From positions 1 through 15,771 of the forward strand of contig JAPLSR010000146.1 in assembly GCA_026398545.1 (NCBI GenBank): a stretch of 15,771 nt of DNA, in the 5' to 3' direction. The position numbers and the translations under genes are program-made. Origin of the DNA: Candidatus Sumerlaeota bacterium (lineage in GTDB: Bacteria > Sumerlaeota > Sumerlaeia > MWCT01). The first letter of the stretch is position 1. Every line of letters starts with the position of its first letter. Below, piece after piece: positions 1 to 7,533 of this stretch. The notes beneath the pieces were generated by a model that was not told the origin of the DNA, made no database searches, and saw only the letters and a list, made by a program, of their open reading frames with translations.

Positions 1-122
1 TGAAGCAGGGACGCTCCGACGAGGCACACAGGGAATATGACACCGCCCTCAATACCGCCCCGCCAGCCTTGCGTCCCGCAATTCTCTCCGACAAACGCTG
101 CAGCGCCTTTCCAAAACCATGA
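1..122 (+). CDS. C-terminal end of a possible TPR-repeat protein (partial)
   Basis: An open frame enters from the left edge in frame 3 and ends at TGA 120-122. Its residues begin KQGRSDEAHREYDTAL and read like the second half of a tetratricopeptide repeat: a small residue, then an amphipathic helix with D-E-A and Y-x-x-A-L spacing. About 22 further residues follow, rich in Pro, Ala and Lys. TPR proteins are scaffolds for protein-protein contacts, but the partner cannot be told from 39 residues. The next gene on this strand, engB, starts 180 bp downstream, so it is probably a separate unit. The TPR reading rests on a single helix pair and could be chance. Confidence 0.45.
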   Translation, partial: KQGRSDEAHREYDTALNTAPPALRPAILSDKRCSAFPKP

Positions 123-128
123 AAATCC

Positions 129-157
129 CCTTCCGCCGTAAGCTTGCCGAAGGCGGA
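129..157. repeat. Hairpin with TTCCGCC / GGCGGA arms after the TPR gene
   Basis: TCCGCC at 132-137 is complementary to GGCGGA at 152-157, and CCTTC at 129-133 can alternatively pair with GAAGG at 149-153. The hairpin lies 7 bp after the stop of the partial upstream gene. No T-tract follows, so it is not a canonical intrinsic terminator. Its GGCGGA/GAAGGCGG composition matches other palindromic elements in this window. Confidence 0.35.
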
Positions 158-247
158 CTGATGGATAACCCCGCATATTTCTGAAAAGCATTGACGCTGG
201 GGTGCATCTCTGTGATGAATACCTGCCGTAAGTTTTCAAGAGCCGTA

Positions 248-274
248 TTGATTGGGATACGGCAGCATTATACT
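248..274 (+). promoter_or_regulatory. Weak sigma70-like promoter for engB
   Basis: TTGATT (248-253) and TATACT (269-274) are separated by 15 bp, which is shorter than ideal. They lie 28 bp ahead of the preferred engB start at 303. A second weak candidate is TTGACG at 191-196 with ATGAAT at 215-220. There is no direct proof for either. Confidence 0.3.
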
Positions 275-302
275 CTGCAGACAGGGAGACAGGTGGCGGG
301 GA

Positions 303-896
303 ATGAAAATCAGGACTGCGGAATTTGTGAAAGGCGCCGTTGCACCGGAGCAGTTCCCGCGGGATGGTTTTCCGCAGGTGGCATTTGCCGGACGCTCCAA
401 TGTGGGCAAATCCAGCCTGATTAATTCCCTTGTGAACCGCAAAAATCTTGCCCGCACAAGCCGCACACCCGGACGCACACAGGAAATCAATTTCTTCCTC
501 ATCAACGGTGATTTTTTCTTTGTTGACCTCCCCGGCTTTGGATATGCGAAGGTTCCCTTGAGGGTCAAAAAGACATGGGACGCGATGATAACGCGCTGTC
601 TCGTGGAAAATCCCGCCTTGAAGATGGTTGTCTTCATCCTTGACGCCCGTCGCATCCCCTCGGAGGGGGATAAAGCGTTTATAAAATGGCTGGAGGCGCA
701 CAGGATTTCTTATGTCCTTGTTGTGACAAAGTCTGATAAACTATCGCGCGGGGCGCTTTTAAACAATCTGCGCCTCATCAAAGCCACACTGCAGGCTCCG
801 GAAGGTGTGGAGATGATTCCCTATTCTGCCAGGACGGCATTGGGACGTGAGAGGCTCCTTGAGGTGCTGGGGCGCGCTGTGGAGGGCGGGGGGTAA
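303..896 (+). CDS. engB: EngB/YihA/YsxC family ribosome-biogenesis GTPase
   Basis: A 197-residue TRAFAC-class GTPase needed in characterised bacteria for late assembly of the large ribosomal subunit. All G motifs are visible: G1 GRSNVGKS (residues 30-37), G2 region SRTPGRTQ (53-60), G3 DLPGFG (75-80), G4 TKSD (142-145) and G5 SA (175-176). The GFGYA sequence after G3 is typical of EngB. The ATG at 303 is preferred to an in-frame ATG at 252: it follows a purine-rich stretch, begins the usual MKIRTAEF-type N terminus and gives the normal family length. The stop TAA shares its last base with the ATG of the next gene (TAATG), implying translational coupling to a membrane protein, an unusual partner for engB. 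Confidence 0.95.
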   Translation: MKIRTAEFVKGAVAPEQFPRDGFPQVAFAGRSNVGKSSLINSLVNRKNLARTSRTPGRTQEINFFLINGDFFFVDLPGFGYAKVPLRVKKTWDAMITRCLVENPALKMVVFILDARRIPSEGDKAFIKWLEAHRISYVLVVTKSDKLSRGALLNNLRLIKATLQAPEGVEMIPYSARTALGRERLLEVLGRAVEGGG

Positions 897-2485
897 TGAG
901 GAGTTCAGGTGCGACAGGCATCGGGGCGGCATTTTTTGAGGTGATGGCGGCTGTCGGGTATTTTTGCGCCCTTGCGGTGCTTCTTGTTGTCTGGCAGCCC
1001 GGACGGTACGGGTGGGGGTTTTTTGTCCATGTCCTGATGGCGGTGGCGTTTGCAGGAACGCTCTTTGCGCCCCATCTCTCCGGACGTCGCATCCGGGCGC
1101 CGCTATCAGCGCCTGAAATCCTTCTATTTTTAATTTTCGCCTATCTCATTTTTAACACTGCCCATTCACAAATTCCCGTTGCCGTTCTTGAAAGGTTTCC
1201 TTTTGTTCTTGACGGTCTTTTTGCCTTTTACATCGGTGCGGTGATTTTTTCGCGCCGCCATGAGGCAGTTATCCCGCTGTTTTTTCTGTTTATTATTGGT
1301 GTTTACATCCTCAGCCTGCATTATGGCAATTCTGACATCTGGATGCCTCCGGGAGACGCACCTGCGCTTTATCGCGGTGAGAAAATGTCCGCTGCCGTAT
1401 TTGCCGATTACCCAATATGGGGCTGCGGGTATGGCGTCCTCCCGCAACTTGTTTTCAAATACCTTATCATGCCAGACCGTTATCCGCCCGTCTTTCGCAA
1501 CAGTTATGCGCTTCTCTTGGCGGAGATGGGGTCTGTGGGGATTATTTTGTGCCTCGGATTTCTTGGCGCTATGGTGATTATCATCAAAAGGAAGCGGGAA
1601 AAGGTGCTGGCAGGAGGCAAAAAGGTTCGGGCATGGTTTTTCTATGCGGCAGTTCTCCTCCTCCTTTTTCTCCTTGCAGGCGGGCTTGCCTCGCCCGTCA
1701 TGGCGGCGCCGGCAGGGATAGTCATTTTCCTGCCCATCTGCGGGATGCTCACAGGCATGACAGGGGGCGATGAGGTCAGTGACACAGCGCCGCTCCGTCG
1801 CCAAAGCTATGGAGCATCGGCGACTGCCGGACAGCGTCGCTTGAACCGCACGGGGCGACCCTTCTTCATCGGCGTCTCCACCATTCTTGCCCTTATTCTT
1901 CTTTTAGAGGCAGTGCCTCTCATCTCGGAACGCTTAGCGCATTATGGAAACATAGCCGAAATAGGGACGACAACCTATGGGCGGCGGTTGAACCTTGCCT
2001 CGCGCCTGATGCCCTGCAATGCTGAATACCATCGCCGTTATGCCCAGCATCTTCGCGCCCTCTGCTCCGTCGCCAAAGATATGGAGCGTCGGCGACCGCC
2101 GACAAAGACGATGGCGCTTGCCCTCCTGATTGACCTCGCTTATCACCGCGCCCTGAGATGGAACCCATACTCCGTGGGTATTTATATGGAATATGGCCAT
2201 TTTCTTGACCTGACGCATGACCGAAAGGGACTTGTCAGCCTTATGGAAAGGGCAAAGAAGAATTGTCCGGGGAGTCTGGAGGTCAGGCTTTTTCTCTGCC
2301 GTGGATATATAGACCTGGGTCAGCGCAAGGCGGCGCTTGACGAGCTGGATGACCTTCGCGCCTTTTATCCGCTGGATTACCCGACGCATCTCCGCATCGG
2401 GCGCTATTATGCAGACCTCGGCGCCAGGGGCGCCTCGCAATACTCCTACCTGCTCGCCGAACAAGCCCTTCGGCCTCCGCCATAG
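896..2485 (+). CDS. Polytopic membrane protein, O-antigen-ligase-like, with TPR-like C terminus
   Basis: A 529-residue protein. Hydrophobic segments lie near residues 14-33, 42-58, 72-88, 104-118, 124-141, 212-231, 247-263, 267-288 and 323-342; a helical soluble part follows (about 405-520) with TPR-like helix pairs. The segment around residues 176-225 (GCGYGVLP, then RNSYALLLAEMGSVGI) resembles the C-terminal motif region of the O-antigen ligase/polymerase superfamily (Wzy_C/WaaL-like, often fused to TPRs). Such proteins act in the inner membrane, joining or polymerising glycans on lipid carriers. The loop before the last TM segment and part of the C-terminal domain are encoded by two copies of a 33-bp palindromic repeat in different frames. 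The last residues (LRPPP) also come from repeat-like DNA, so the end may be altered. Specific activity cannot be assigned. Start by TAATG overlap with engB. Confidence 0.65.
   Translation: MRSSGATGIGAAFFEVMAAVGYFCALAVLLVVWQPGRYGWGFFVHVLMAVAFAGTLFAPHLSGRRIRAPLSAPEILLFLIFAYLIFNTAHSQIPVAVLERFPFVLDGLFAFYIGAVIFSRRHEAVIPLFFLFIIGVYILSLHYGNSDIWMPPGDAPALYRGEKMSAAVFADYPIWGCGYGVLPQLVFKYLIMPDRYPPVFRNSYALLLAEMGSVGIILCLGFLGAMVIIIKRKREKVLAGGKKVRAWFFYAAVLLLLFLLAGGLASPVMAAPAGIVIFLPICGMLTGMTGGDEVSDTAPLRRQSYGASATAGQRRLNRTGRPFFIGVSTILALILLLEAVPLISERLAHYGNIAEIGTTTYGRRLNLASRLMPCNAEYHRRYAQHLRALCSVAKDMERRRPPTKTMALALLIDLAYHRALRWNPYSVGIYMEYGHFLDLTHDRKGLVSLMERAKKNCPGSLEVRLFLCRGYIDLGQRKAALDELDDLRAFYPLDYPTHLRIGRYYADLGARGASQYSYLLAEQALRPPP
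1792..1824 (+). repeat. 33-bp palindromic repeat, copy 1 (inside membrane-protein gene)
   Basis: Runs from GCTCCGTCGCC to TCGGCGAC and contains a near-palindromic centre around AAGCTATGG. It is nearly identical to copies at 2064-2096 (same strand) and 5637-5669 (opposite strand). Here it is read as LRRQSYGASAT in a loop of the 529-residue membrane protein. GTCGCC and GGCGAC arms can form a stem. It resembles REP-type elements, but no REP transposase is in the window. Confidence 0.75.
2064..2096 (+). repeat. 33-bp palindromic repeat, copy 2 (inside the same gene)
   Basis: Differs from copy 1 at only two positions over 33 bp. It is translated in a different frame, giving SVAKDMERRR instead of LRRQSYGASA, which shows that the similarity is at DNA level and not a duplicated protein motif. 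Confidence 0.75.
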
Positions 2486-2543
2486 GCTACTGCCGACGGT
2501 GGATGGCAGGCGAGTGCCTTTGTCAGTCAGGTCGGAACCTCTG

Positions 2544-3326
2544 TTATCGTGGGAAAATCCGCAAAAAGAGATACATCAGGGGAAGGCAACCATATAGAAG
2601 ACATCCGGAATCCTTCACATCCGCATCCCTCTTAAAGGCGCTTTCCACCAAGTCGCCCACCTGTGATGCAATGCCGAAAAAAGCCCCGAGGAATAATAGT
2701 TCCCTGTCCGTGAGGATAGGCTTCTGAGGCTTCTGGATGATGTCAAAGACGATGGTGCAGGCAAAGGCTGTGAGGAGGGCGAAGACAAACCCGCCGATGG
2801 CGCCTTCGACAGTCTTTTTGGGGCTGAGGCGCGGACAGAGCTTGTGGCGCCCAAGCCTGCTTCCCACCAGATATGCCCCCACATCTGTGAAAAACACAAT
2901 CGCCAGAAGTGCGCCGAGGAGAAGATTGCCATCCTTCATGTTCAGGATAATAAGACCAAGGGCAACAGGCAGTGCTATCCATAACACCCCGAGCAGTGTC
3001 GCCCCTGCGCCGGCAAGGCTTCCCGCGAAATCATAAGGGAGGATGAAAACCGTTAGTGTTGCGGCGATGGAGATGATGAGAATTGCTTCAATATCTGCCA
3101 GCTGATAAAAATAGGCATCCAGGATGAGCGCCGCCGTCATGAGATACATCATCTCTATGCGGGGACGCGCCTTTGCGTTTTTGGCGATTGTGTAAAATTC
3201 AGAGATGCCGAGGATGGCGGTCAAGACGAGAAATAAAGTCAGAATCCAGGTGAGTTGCGGGATAATAACTGCAAGGAGGAGGATTCCTCCCATCACGAAA
3301 CCGGTTCTGTTGCGTTTGAAAGCCAT
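2544..3326 (-). CDS. cdsA: Phosphatidate cytidylyltransferase CdsA with altered, truncated C terminus
   Basis: CdsA makes CDP-diacylglycerol from CTP and phosphatidic acid in the inner membrane. The 260 residues contain the expected hydrophobic helices and family motifs: FFTDVGAYLVGSRLG (145-159), SPKKTVEGAIGG (168-179) and the start of the signature, GDLVESAFKRDADVKDSG (224-241). The family signature should continue as PGHGG-x-x-DR-x-D, with metal-binding aspartates. Here it breaks off after KDSGCLL and ends in an unrelated YGCLPLMYLFLRIFPR (245-260). I checked the other two frames after the break and found no HGG or DR-x-D. The usual final 25-30 residues are therefore missing, and the product is likely inactive unless assembly error is the cause. 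Last gene of the rpsB cluster, 57 bp after uppS. The start has no strong Shine-Dalgarno sequence. Confidence 0.85.
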   Translation of the reverse strand: MAFKRNRTGFVMGGILLLAVIIPQLTWILTLFLVLTAILGISEFYTIAKNAKARPRIEMMYLMTAALILDAYFYQLADIEAILIISIAATLTVFILPYDFAGSLAGAGATLLGVLWIALPVALGLIILNMKDGNLLLGALLAIVFFTDVGAYLVGSRLGRHKLCPRLSPKKTVEGAIGGFVFALLTAFACTIVFDIIQKPQKPILTDRELLFLGAFFGIASQVGDLVESAFKRDADVKDSGCLLYGCLPLMYLFLRIFPR

Positions 3327-3383
3327 GTGATTCAGATTGCCGATGCGCCCTTCAAAATTTGCGGATAAATCATTTGTGTATCC

Positions 3384-4127
<744 letters not shown>

Positions 4128-4140
4128 CTCAGTAATTGAG

Positions 4141-4180
4141 TCATTGATTCATTGAGTCATTGATTGATTCATTGATTCAA
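4141..4180. repeat. Imperfect TCATTGAT octamer repeat between frr and uppS
   Basis: Units: TCATTGAT (4141-4148), TCATTGAG (4149-4156), TCATTGAT (4157-4164), a half unit TGAT (4165-4168), TCATTGAT (4169-4176), then TCAA. It starts 14 bp upstream of the uppS start in the leader DNA. It is a simple-sequence tract whose length could vary by slippage. Confidence 0.8.
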
Positions 4181-4210
4181 ACAGCGGAAGACGGGAAGAG
4201 CACAGGAGGC

Positions 4211-4768
4211 TCAGACCTCCATTATCTCCATTTCCTTTGCTGTCAGGATCTCATCAATTTTCTCAATGTATTTATCCGTCAGTTCCTGAATCTTATCAAT
4301 GTCATTATACATCTCATCCTCGCCTATCTGATGCTCCTTTTCCAGTTTTTTCACCTCATCCTTGTGTTTGCGGCGGGTGTTGCGGATGGCGACGCGGGCC
4401 TCCTCCGCCATCTGCTTTGCCATCTTGACGTATTCCTTCCGACGCTCCTCGGTGAGTGCGGGGATTGTGATGCGGATAACGCGTCCGTCATTGGTGGGGG
4501 TGAAGCCGAGGTTGGCGGCAAGGATAGCCTTTTCAATGGCGGGAAGGGTATTTTTGTCCCACGGCTGGACCATGATTGTCTTGGCATCGGGAATACCGAT
4601 GGAGGCGACCTGTTTGATGGGCACCTTGCCGCCGTAAGCCTCCACCTGGACGGTATCAAGGAGTGTGGGGGTTGCGCGCCCCGTGCGAATCGTGGCAAAT
4701 TCCTTCTCTAAGGAAATCAGTGCCTCCTTCATCTCATCTTCCGTCTGGCGATAAAGCGCTTTTAACAT
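4211..4768 (-). CDS. frr: Ribosome recycling factor
   Basis: RRF works with EF-G to split the post-termination ribosome. The 185-residue product has the standard length and pattern: N-terminal helix ending in EFATIRTGRATP (23-34), domain II beta section with VEAYGGKVPIKQVASI (42-57), VQPWDKN (67-73) and NDGRVIRITIPALTEERR (93-110), then the long C-terminal helices beginning KEYVKMAKQMAEEARVAIRN (111-130) with the RRKHKDEVKKLEKE stretch. GAGGAGAAGG precedes the ATG at 4768 and supports this start. Neighbours are pyrH upstream (110 bp away) and uppS downstream. Confidence 0.97.
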   Translation of the reverse strand: MLKALYRQTEDEMKEALISLEKEFATIRTGRATPTLLDTVQVEAYGGKVPIKQVASIGIPDAKTIMVQPWDKNTLPAIEKAILAANLGFTPTNDGRVIRITIPALTEERRKEYVKMAKQMAEEARVAIRNTRRKHKDEVKKLEKEHQIGEDEMYNDIDKIQELTDKYIEKIDEILTAKEMEIMEV

Positions 4769-4878
4769 CTTGCCTTCTCCTCTTCACAAGGATTAACCCA
4801 TATCATTCAGGAAGAATGAAGTTACATTTGTAAAAACGTGTATTATTTGTCAATTTATCCACGATTATTCTCTCCGGG

Positions 4879-5607
4879 TCAATCGCTCTTTCCCCCGACC
4901 AGCGTCCCGACAGGCTCTCCCATGACAACGCGCCTGAGGTTGCCCGCTTTTGTGACGTCAAATACGATGATGGGGAGGTTGTTATCGCGGCACACGGCGA
5001 AGGCTGCGGCATCCATGACCTTGAGATTCTGCGCAAGGACATCATCATAGGAGATGGCTTCAAAGAAACGCGCATCGGGATTTCGCGCCGGGTCGGCGGA
5101 GAAAACACCTCGCACTTTTGTCCCCTTGAGAAGGACGTCCGCATTGATTTCATTGGCGCGGAGGGCGGCGGCGGTATCGGTGGTGAAAAAGGGGCTGCCG
5201 GTGCCGCAGGCGAATATGACCACGCGCCCCACCTCAAGATGTTTGAGGGCGCGCCGCCGGATAAATGGCTCGGCAATGTTCGGCGAGGGGATGGCTGAGA
5301 GGATGCGCACCTCCATCCCCTTTTTTTCAAAATTATCCTGAAGCATCAGGGCGTTGATTAAAGTTGCAAGCATGCCGATGTTATCGGCGGTGGTGCGGTC
5401 CATATTGGCGGCGAATGGTGCCCCGCCGCGGAAGATATTACCGCCGCCCGTAACGAGGGCGACCTGCACACCCATCACCACAACCTCTTTAATCTGGTCG
5501 GCAAAGATATTAATTGACGCCTCGTCAAAGCCGAAATCGTGGCGTCCCTTGAGGAGTTCCCCGCTCAGTTTCAGAAGGATTCTCCGATACCGGGGTTTTT
5601 CGGTCAT
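4879..5607 (-). CDS. pyrH: UMP kinase (uridylate kinase)
   Basis: Bacterial hexameric UMP kinase of the amino-acid kinase fold, 242 residues; makes UDP from UMP and ATP in pyrimidine nucleotide synthesis. Motifs: LLKLSGE (11-17), ALVTGGGNIFRG (50-61), MDRTTADNIGMLATLINALML (begins at 69), SPFFTTDTAAALRA (138-151), and KVMDAAAFAVCRDNNLPIIV (196-215) before the C terminus. The ATG at 5607 is preferred because GGGAGGGA lies just upstream and it gives the usual N terminus. An in-frame ATG at 5682 would add 25 residues encoded largely by a 33-bp palindromic repeat, so that extension is unlikely to be real. The tsf-pyrH spacer is 81 bp and carries that repeat. Confidence 0.96.
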   Translation of the reverse strand: MTEKPRYRRILLKLSGELLKGRHDFGFDEASINIFADQIKEVVVMGVQVALVTGGGNIFRGGAPFAANMDRTTADNIGMLATLINALMLQDNFEKKGMEVRILSAIPSPNIAEPFIRRRALKHLEVGRVVIFACGTGSPFFTTDTAAALRANEINADVLLKGTKVRGVFSADPARNPDARFFEAISYDDVLAQNLKVMDAAAFAVCRDNNLPIIVFDVTKAGNLRRVVMGEPVGTLVGGKSD

Positions 5608-5636
5608 GGTTCCATCCCTCCCAATCTCCGGTATTT

Positions 5637-5669
5637 GTCGCCGACGCTCCATAGCTATGGCGACGGAGC
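5637..5669 (-). repeat. 33-bp palindromic repeat, copy 3 (tsf-pyrH spacer)
   Basis: On the minus strand this copy matches copies 1 and 2. It contains the perfect 12-bp palindrome CCATAGCTATGG, with GCTCC/GGAGC and GTCGCC/GGCGAC arms around it. It fills much of the 81-bp gap between tsf and pyrH and could form a hairpin in the shared transcript. Comparison suggests this copy is closest to the consensus. Confidence 0.8.
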
Positions 5670-5688
5670 GCGGTCGTTGCACCCATTC

Positions 5689-6285
5689 TCACTCTTCCCC
5701 AACCACGAAGCGGGCGAAGCGTCGCAGGACAATATTCTCCCCAGTCTTGGCAATCTTTTCCTTAATCAGGTCGCCCACGGTGATATTGGGGTCTTTCACG
5801 AACGGTTGTTCAATGCAACATACTTCTTCATAAAACTTCTCTATGCGACCTTCAACAATTTTATCGATAATCTTCTCCGGCTTGCCCTCATTTTTCGCCA
5901 GATTGGTGTAAATCTCCCTTTCACACACGAGAACCTCTGCGGGGATTTCATTCCGTGTAACATAGCGCGGAGCGGCGGCGGCGATGTGCATCGCCACATC
6001 CTTGCAGAGGGACTGAAACTCCTCATTACGGGCGACAAAATCCGTCTCGCAGTTCATCTCGAGCAGGACCCCCAGCTTGCCCGGCGGATGGATATATGTG
6101 TATATGAGACCCTCGCGGGCGGTGCGGGTGGACTTCTTATCCGCCTTTGCCTTTCCCTGCTCCCGCAGGAGCTTGATAGCCTTCTCCATATCGCCTTCAC
6201 ACTCTTTGAGGGCGTTTTTACAATCAAGAATCCCCGCGCCCGTCTTGGCGCGCAGTTCCTTGACCATGTCGGTTGTGACTTCCAT
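5689..6285 (-). CDS. tsf: Elongation factor Ts (short form)
   Basis: EF-Ts is the GDP/GTP exchange factor for EF-Tu. The 198-residue product is of the short type found in many bacteria (E. coli has 283). It has the N-terminal UBA-like module MVKELRAKTGAGILDCKNAL (7-26), the EF-Tu contact motif CETDFVARNEEF (79-90) and the C-terminal module VGDLIKEKIAKTGENI (170-185). AAGGAG precedes the ATG at 6285. It follows rpsB by 51 bp in the usual rpsB-tsf order. Nothing is missing for the short form. Confidence 0.97.
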   Translation of the reverse strand: MEVTTDMVKELRAKTGAGILDCKNALKECEGDMEKAIKLLREQGKAKADKKSTRTAREGLIYTYIHPPGKLGVLLEMNCETDFVARNEEFQSLCKDVAMHIAAAAPRYVTRNEIPAEVLVCEREIYTNLAKNEGKPEKIIDKIVEGRIEKFYEEVCCIEQPFVKDPNITVGDLIKEKIAKTGENIVLRRFARFVVGEE

Positions 6286-6336
6286 TATGCAATCTCCTTT
6301 TTCACGGACTGTTCCGCTGTTACAGGGGGGTGCGGT

Positions 6337-7440
6337 TCAAGCCTGCTCCGGCGTTGATATGGGCTCTCCGACCGGCGCCTCCACCGGAGGGGTGGATGGC
6401 TCCGGAGCGGGCGGCATTGCCTCAGGCTGAGCCGTGGCAGAAACCGCAGGTGGGACCTCCACCATCGGCGCGGGCGCAGGTGGGGCCTCTACCACTGGCG
6501 CGGGCGCGGTGGGTGCCTCCATGACTGGTTGCGTTGTGGCTACTGGGGCGGGTTGTGCCGTGGGCGCAGGTGGGGCCTCTACCACTGGCGCGGGTGCGGC
6601 GGGTGCCTCCACAACTGGTTGCGTTGCGGCTACTGGGGCGGGTTGTGCCGTGGGCGCATGTGCGGGCTGCGCCGCAGGCGTGGGGAGTGGGATGCCCAGC
6701 ATAGCCGCAATTTCCGGAGTCAGACCAGCCGGGTCAACCCCTTGAATCGCCTGCATCTCCATCAGTCCCTCAATGCAGGCAATTTTAATCTGGTCTGCCA
6801 TGAGCTTGATGGCGCGGATGGCGTCATCATTTCCCGGTATGACATAATTGATGACGTCGGGGTCGCAGTTTGTATCCACAATGGCAACAATGGGTATTTT
6901 CAGTTTATTTGCCTCATGCACGGCGATACTTTCCTTGTGAGGGTCAACGATGAAGACAATACCAGGGTGTTCAGACATATTTTTAACGCCGGCAAGGTTC
7001 TTGGATAAGGAGTCCTTTTCATGCTGGAATCGGCTGATTTCCTTTTTTGTGTAACGCTTTAGTGTGCCATCCGCCTCCATCTTCTCAAGGTCAATAAGGC
7101 GCAGGATGCTTTTTCGGATGGTGTTGAAGTTGGTGAGCATTCCGCCGAGCCAGCGGTTATTGACATAAAACATGCCGCAGCTCTTTGCGGCTTGCTCAAT
7201 AGAGTCCCGCGCCTGTTTCTTTGTCCCTACAAATAAGACCTTTTTGCCCTGGGCAACGCCCTCCTTGACGAATTTCATCCCCTCTCTCAAGAGTCGCAGG
7301 GTCTTTTTCAGGTCGATGATGTAGATGCCGTTGCGCTCGGTGAAGATATACTTTGCCATCTTGGGGTTCCACCGGCGGCTCTGATGGCCAAAGTGCACAC
7401 CGGCTTCAAGAAGGTGCTTCATTGTCACGGTTTCACTCAT
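6337..7440 (-). CDS. rpsB: Ribosomal protein uS2 with long Pro/Ala-rich C-terminal tail
   Basis: Residues 1-230 are standard S2, the small-subunit protein that also helps recruit bS1: MKHLLEAGVHFGHQ (7-20), RRWNPKMAKYIF (22-33), VGTKKQARDSI (71-81), NRWLGGMLTNF (95-105), DPHKESIAVHEANKL (166-180) and IPGNDDAIRAIKL (201-213). The rest, about 135 residues to 367, is a low-complexity Pro/Ala/Val/Glu tail. It contains a 30-residue unit repeated at 263-292 and 293-322 and a 10-residue partial copy at 323-332. E. coli S2 has 241 residues. The tail is in frame with no stop, so it looks translated. The ATG at 7440 has GGAGGAGG eight bases upstream and is preferred to the in-frame ATG at 7464. First gene of the cluster. 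Confidence 0.95.
   Translation of the reverse strand: MSETVTMKHLLEAGVHFGHQSRRWNPKMAKYIFTERNGIYIIDLKKTLRLLREGMKFVKEGVAQGKKVLFVGTKKQARDSIEQAAKSCGMFYVNNRWLGGMLTNFNTIRKSILRLIDLEKMEADGTLKRYTKKEISRFQHEKDSLSKNLAGVKNMSEHPGIVFIVDPHKESIAVHEANKLKIPIVAIVDTNCDPDVINYVIPGNDDAIRAIKLMADQIKIACIEGLMEMQAIQGVDPAGLTPEIAAMLGIPLPTPAAQPAHAPTAQPAPVAATQPVVEAPAAPAPVVEAPPAPTAQPAPVATTQPVMEAPTAPAPVVEAPPAPAPMVEVPPAVSATAQPEAMPPAPEPSTPPVEAPVGEPISTPEQA
6445..6654 (-). repeat. 90-bp tandem duplication plus 30-bp partial unit in rpsB tail
   Basis: Two adjacent 90-bp units (6565-6654 and 6475-6564) differ at about five positions. A more divergent 30-bp unit follows at 6445-6474. The period is a multiple of three, so the frame is kept. 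The 10-residue sub-unit is PAPVVEAPPA or close variants. The near identity at DNA level implies a recent duplication. Confidence 0.9.
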
Positions 7441-7533
7441 AAATGGTTCCTCCTCCGCCGCCATCTTCCAGCGTGGCGATTCGCCTCAGGCAATCCGCCT
7501 TCGGCGAACACCACCATGCCGTCCGGCAGCGTG
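7441..7533 (-). promoter_or_regulatory. rpsB leader with strong RBS and two stem-loops
   Basis: Upstream of GGAGGAGG lie two adjacent predicted stems. In the first, GTGG/CCAC and TTCGCC/GGCGAA arms span 7473-7514. The second spans 7512-7533 (CACCATGCCG against CGGCAGCGTG, two mismatches), sharing a few bases with the first, so they may be alternatives. S2 is known to repress its own rpsB-tsf mRNA through a leader structure in gammaproteobacteria. Whether this leader does so is inference: the stems also resemble the GC-rich palindromic elements elsewhere in the window. Confidence 0.4.

Noticed and set aside
2485..2600. Simple frameshift restoring the CdsA C terminus
   Set aside because: The other two frames after KDSG contain no HGG or DR-x-D motif, so one indel cannot explain the loss.
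5608..5682. Longer PyrH N terminus from the ATG at 5682
   Set aside because: The extra 25 codons are largely repeat DNA, and a strong RBS precedes the ATG at 5607.
5539..6357. A 272-codon plus-strand open frame opposite tsf and pyrH
   Set aside because: It overlaps two unmistakable essential genes on the other strand and crosses their spacer; a shadow of GC-rich codon use.
6445..6654. CRISPR-like array in rpsB
   Set aside because: The units are directly adjacent with no spacers, keep the reading frame and lie within a gene; this is a tandem coding duplication.
6434..6745. Gly/Ala/Thr-rich plus-strand frame with repeats
   Set aside because: It is the antisense of the S2 tail repeats and only mirrors their composition.
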